From DASQYE01 sp036389095 (GTDB lineage: Bacteria; Acidobacteriota; Blastocatellia; Pyrinomonadales; Pyrinomonadaceae): DNA of 64,000 nucleotides. This document shows, in pieces, positions 61,913 to 64,000 of the stretch (the first letter of the stretch is position 1; each line of letters starts with the position of its first letter). A program made the position numbers and the translations under genes. The stretch lies in the NCBI GenBank assembly GCA_036389095.1, contig DASVQM010000008.1, forward strand, positions 1 to 64,000, in the 5' to 3' direction. A model generated the notes under the pieces. The model ran no database searches, was not told the origin of the DNA, and saw only the letters and a program-made list of their open reading frames with translations.

Positions 61913-62376
61913 CTATCCCGGCGTCCATCCCTGTCGGCGAGTGTGTCTGCGCGTCTCCCGAAGAGACGTACGCGCTCGGCGAGCGCTTCGGCGATTTCCT
62001 CAAGGGCGGCGAGACGGTGCTGCTCGACGGCCCTCTCGGGGCGGGCAAAACCGTCTTCGTCAAAGGCATCGCCGCAGCGCTCGGCATAGACGAGACTGAA
62101 GTCACAAGCCCATCCTTCACGCTCGTCAACAGGTACGCGGGCCGCCTGACGCTCTACCATCTGGACTTGTACCGCCTGCCCGAAGGCCCGGCAGCCGCGC
62201 ACGCCGTCGAGCTGGATGAACTGCTCTCAGACGAACGCGCCTGCATCATCATCGAATGGGCCGCGCGCATGGGACGCTATCGCCTGCCCCCTCCCGTCTG
62301 GAGAATCTCCATCACAGGCGACGGCGAAGACCCGCGCCGCATCAGGATTGAAAAGCAGGATGAAAGAAGGAATTAA
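61909..62376 (+). CDS. tsaE: tRNA threonylcarbamoyladenosine synthesis ATPase TsaE, with CTG start
   Basis: TsaE is an ATPase needed with TsaB and TsaD to make t6A37 on ANN-decoding tRNAs. Walker A is LDGPLGAGKT, followed by TSPSFTLVNRY, HLDLYRL and IIIEWA. The first GTG (62017) would cut off the N-terminal strand that belongs to the fold. The codon CTG at 61909 gives a full-length 155-residue protein, has AAGGAG exactly 7 bases upstream, and overlaps the nnr stop as CTGA, the usual overlap geometry of coupled genes. The last codons lie in repeat B6. Confidence 0.85.
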   Translation: MTIPASIPVGECVCASPEETYALGERFGDFLKGGETVLLDGPLGAGKTVFVKGIAAALGIDETEVTSPSFTLVNRYAGRLTLYHLDLYRLPEGPAAAHAVELDELLSDERACIIIEWAARMGRYRLPPPVWRISITGDGEDPRRIRIEKQDERRN

Positions 62377-62490
62377 CAGGATGGACAGGATGAAAACTAT
62401 AAGCAGGATGAAAGACAAAAGCATTGCTGCATGAATTTTGTCTTTGCTTTTCTTATATCCTGTGTATCCTGTCCATCCTGTTAGAATCCG
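62369..62490. repeat. inverted repeat, family B copy 6
   Basis: Arms gaattaacaggatggacagga and tcctgtccatcctgttagaat enclose a centre with aaaagcattgctgcatga. The right arm has three 9-base units (tatcctgtg, tatcctgtc, catcctgtt). The left arm supplies the tsaE stop codon (aattaa). Family C sequence (tccgctttccgccttcatcc) follows directly. Confidence 0.83.
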
Positions 62491-62559
62491 CTTTCCGCCT
62501 TCATCCATGCTTTGTGCTAGAATGACGGTCAACTAAAGAAAGTTAAGGAGAAGAAAGCA

Positions 62560-63000
62560 ATGCCATACCCGGAATTTATGATTAGGCCGATGAGAGAAGA
62601 TTTGACGCGGCTCGGCGTCGAGGAGACTAAAACGCCGGAGCAGGTTGACGAAGTGTTGAAGAACAGCAAGGGCACGGTGATGATGGTCGTCAACTCCGTC
62701 TGCGGCTGTGCGGCGGGCAAAGCGCGCCCGGGCATCGCGCTCGCACTCCAACACGACGTTAAGCCCGACCGTGTGGCCACCGTCTTTGCCGGGGCCGACA
62801 TCGAAGCGACCGAGAGAGCCCGCAGCTACTTCACGGGTTATCGCCCTTCGTCGCCCTCGATTGCCCTGTTGAAGGACGGCAAGCTCGTCTACATCCTTGA
62901 GCGTCACCAGATCGAAGGCAAAGACCCCTACCAGATTGCGCAGGAGCTAACCACCGCCTTCGATCAGCATTGCTCAGCTTCCGCTGCCGTCAACGGGTGA
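62560..63000 (+). CDS. BrxA/BrxB-family bacilliredoxin
   Basis: A 146-residue thioredoxin-fold protein of the YphP/YqiW family, which in Firmicutes removes bacillithiol from proteins. The active-site motif is CGC in VVNSVCGCAAGKARP. The chain includes PSSPSIALLKDGKLV and ERHQIEGKDPYQIAQEL, both family features. AAGGAGAAG lies before the ATG. Two strong hairpins follow the stop. Confidence 0.9.
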   Translation: MPYPEFMIRPMREDLTRLGVEETKTPEQVDEVLKNSKGTVMMVVNSVCGCAAGKARPGIALALQHDVKPDRVATVFAGADIEATERARSYFTGYRPSSPSIALLKDGKLVYILERHQIEGKDPYQIAQELTTAFDQHCSASAAVNG

Positions 63001-63021
63001 GAAAATTGCATGATGAGAGTT

Positions 63022-63062
63022 TGCGCCTCTGTCACCGATCATCAACCGGTGACAGAGGCGCA
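63022..63062. terminator. perfect 16-bp hairpin after the bacilliredoxin gene
   Basis: TGCGCCTCTGTCACCG pairs perfectly with its complement over a 9-base loop. No T-run follows, so alone it is a weak terminator. It could protect the 3' end of the messenger or act with the next hairpin. Confidence 0.55.
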
Positions 63063-63096
63063 AGCGTGTTGCAGCCATCGTAACACCTAACAGAAG

Positions 63097-63151
63097 AGCG
63101 TTGACGAGCGGAAAGAGACGCGCATCTCTTTCCGCTCGTCAACGCTTTTTC
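63097..63151 (+). terminator. terminator with perfect 22-bp stem
   Basis: A 22-base arm (start AGCGTTGACGAGC) pairs perfectly with its complement across a 6-base loop, followed by TTTTTC on the plus strand. It lies about 100 bases after the bacilliredoxin stop, between two convergent genes. Confidence 0.88.
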
Positions 63152-63173
63152 TAACAGTCGTCGTCCTCGACGG

Positions 63174-63383
63174 TCATCTTCCGTTTCGTTCATCAAGGCT
63201 CGCTGCCGAATCCCCCGTGCCGTCAACTTTGGCCATCGTGTCCGCGCCGACGGGCGTGGTATTAGCCGGGCCGCCGATAGTGTCTGCGGCGGTCGTCTCC
63301 CCGGCTGTCTCGACATCTCCGACACCGCTCGTCGTCGCCTCAGGCCGTTCAGCATCGCTGCCAGTTCTCTCAGGCTCAATCAT
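63174..63383 (-). CDS. small acidic low-complexity protein
   Basis: A 69-residue protein rich in Gly, Ala, Thr, Asp and Glu, without hydrophobic segments or cysteines, and probably disordered. The case for a real gene is AAGGAG 8 bases before the ATG at 63383 and the position between convergent terminator hairpins and a promoter-like region. No family is recognised. Confidence 0.55.
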   Translation of the reverse strand: MIEPERTGSDAERPEATTSGVGDVETAGETTAADTIGGPANTTPVGADTMAKVDGTGDSAASLDERNGR

Positions 63384-63416
63384 CTGATCTTCTCCTTCAT
63401 CAACATTTGATAGCAT

Positions 63417-63728
63417 TGACCGCCAGCCGTCGCTCGCGCCTTACGCGGCGTCTAAAGGGGAGTTTATACCACTATTTTCAGGTCAGGCGACGGCGCGCAG
63501 GCCGGCTGGCGTTCGCGCTGGTCATTCCTTCGTGATTTCCCTGCTGATCGGGCTATTGACATACATATCCAGGGAGAATATCTTCCCCCCGGCTCAAGAT
63601 TCTTGCTGACGAATGCTTACCTTCGTTAGCCTCACGTTAGCTTTGCATTGAGTATTGATGCGTCCGAATCTCAAGCTTGAAGTGAGTTGCGCGGCAGTTA
63701 ATTTCCCATCAAAAAAGGATGCCTGATA
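63417..63728. other. 312-base region upstream of the TIR gene
   Basis: Divergent gap between the small acidic gene and the TIR gene, AT-richer toward the right. It holds a sigma-70-type promoter (63556-63584). A 24-codon open frame starting at 63719 overlaps the TIR start in another frame and may be a leader peptide or chance. Confidence 0.5.
63556..63584 (+). promoter_or_regulatory. sigma-70-type promoter of the TIR gene
   Basis: A perfect -35 box TTGACA and a -10 box TATCTT are separated by exactly 17 bases. Transcription would start near 63591, giving a leader of about 138 bases. Confidence 0.6.
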
Positions 63729-64000
63729 ATGAACCTCTTTCTGAGCTGGCATGCAAGGAGAAGCAGAGCCGTAGCCGATGCTCTTTATGATTGGCTTCCT
63801 AAAGTCATTCAGAAGGTGAAGCCCTGGTTTTCAGCCACGAGCATCGAGAAGGGCGCTCGATGGGGAACGGAAGTCGCCGACAAACTGGATAAATCCCGCT
63901 TCGGGATCATCTGTTTGACGCCCGAGAATCTCAACTCGGAATGGATTCTGTTTGAAGCGGGCGCATTGTCCAAAAGATTCGGAAACTCGTTTTCCTATGT
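63729..64000 (+). CDS. TIR-domain protein, N-terminal part (truncated by the window end)
   Basis: An ATG at 63729, with aagga 8-11 bases upstream, opens a frame that remains open to base 64000 (90 residues). The sequence starts FLSWHARRSRAVADALYDW, continues PWFSATSIEKGARW and ICLTPENLNSEWILFEAGALSK, which is the pattern of bacterial TIR-like domains. Many such domains are NAD-cleaving or NAD-derived signal-making enzymes of anti-phage defence (family knowledge). The C-terminal effector or partner gene is outside the window, so the system cannot be identified. Confidence 0.82.
   Translation, partial: MNLFLSWHARRSRAVADALYDWLPKVIQKVKPWFSATSIEKGARWGTEVADKLDKSRFGIICLTPENLNSEWILFEAGALSKRFGNSFSY

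Overview
The window reads as about 64 kb of chromosome from a GC-rich (roughly 60 percent), Gram-negative-type bacterium. The best guess is Acidobacteriota, perhaps class Blastocatellia. This is an inference from the gene families (two minor-pilin cassettes, a PrcB-like protein, zinc-ribbon and TPR hypotheticals, a PEP-CTERM protein, DUF5939-type cyclase), not from a marker gene. No rRNA, phage, integrase, transposase or CRISPR array is visible. One tRNA (Pro, anticodon GGG) is present.

Layout. 1-6.8 kb: start of a secreted protein, glutamate dehydrogenase, larE, then a plus-strand group of a TPR protein, two secreted hypotheticals and a zinc-ribbon membrane protein. 6.9-19.5 kb: a long minus-strand run with an ABC permease and its likely ATPase, a SirB1-type protein, a HAD phosphatase, a cNMP-binding/DUF1003 protein, msrA, a class III cyclase, an orphan nuoI, ndk, sucD and a beta-CASP RNA-processing-type hydrolase. 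19.9-27 kb: M48 protease, sucC, osmC, and an ECF sigma/anti-sigma/secreted-protein unit, tRNA-Pro and a MerR regulator. 27.3-34.2 kb: plus-strand aminotransferase, thiL, methyltransferase, cysS, class III aminotransferase, MOSC protein. 34.3-44.5 kb: minus-strand PrcB-like protein, ackA, amidohydrolase, MFS transporter, lytic transglycosylase, a PIN-domain protein coupled to a TPR/double-retropepsin protein, and an Ogg-type glycosylase. 44.8-46.2 kb: dacB. 47.4-58.8 kb: two consecutive GspH-PilV-PilW-PilX-like minor pilin cassettes with a TPR gene between them, then an NtrC-family regulator and murJ. 59-63.4 kb: PEP-CTERM protein, nnr, tsaE, a bacilliredoxin and a small acidic protein. The right edge holds the start of a TIR-domain protein.

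How it fits together. The pilin operon has a good sigma-54 promoter (47332-47346) and is followed by an NtrC-type activator, which suggests PilR-like control. sucC and sucD sit near each other but are split by a protease and a beta-CASP gene. ackA, ndk, gdhA, sucCD, nnr and aminotransferases are ordinary central metabolism.

The most unusual feature is a set of dispersed intergenic inverted repeats. At least five families of unrelated sequence have arms built from 7-nucleotide units, and a sixth family has roughly 9-nucleotide units. They usually start at or within a few bases of a stop codon. In places they supply the last codons of a protein (LarE, the amidohydrolase, TsaE), and one lies inside thiL as an in-frame seven-residue repeat. 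Other points worth a look are a pair of structured RNA-like elements flanking the PEP-CTERM gene, a six-cysteine secreted micro-protein with mirror-symmetric cysteine spacing, a tsaE gene that appears to start at CTG, and the truncated TIR gene.
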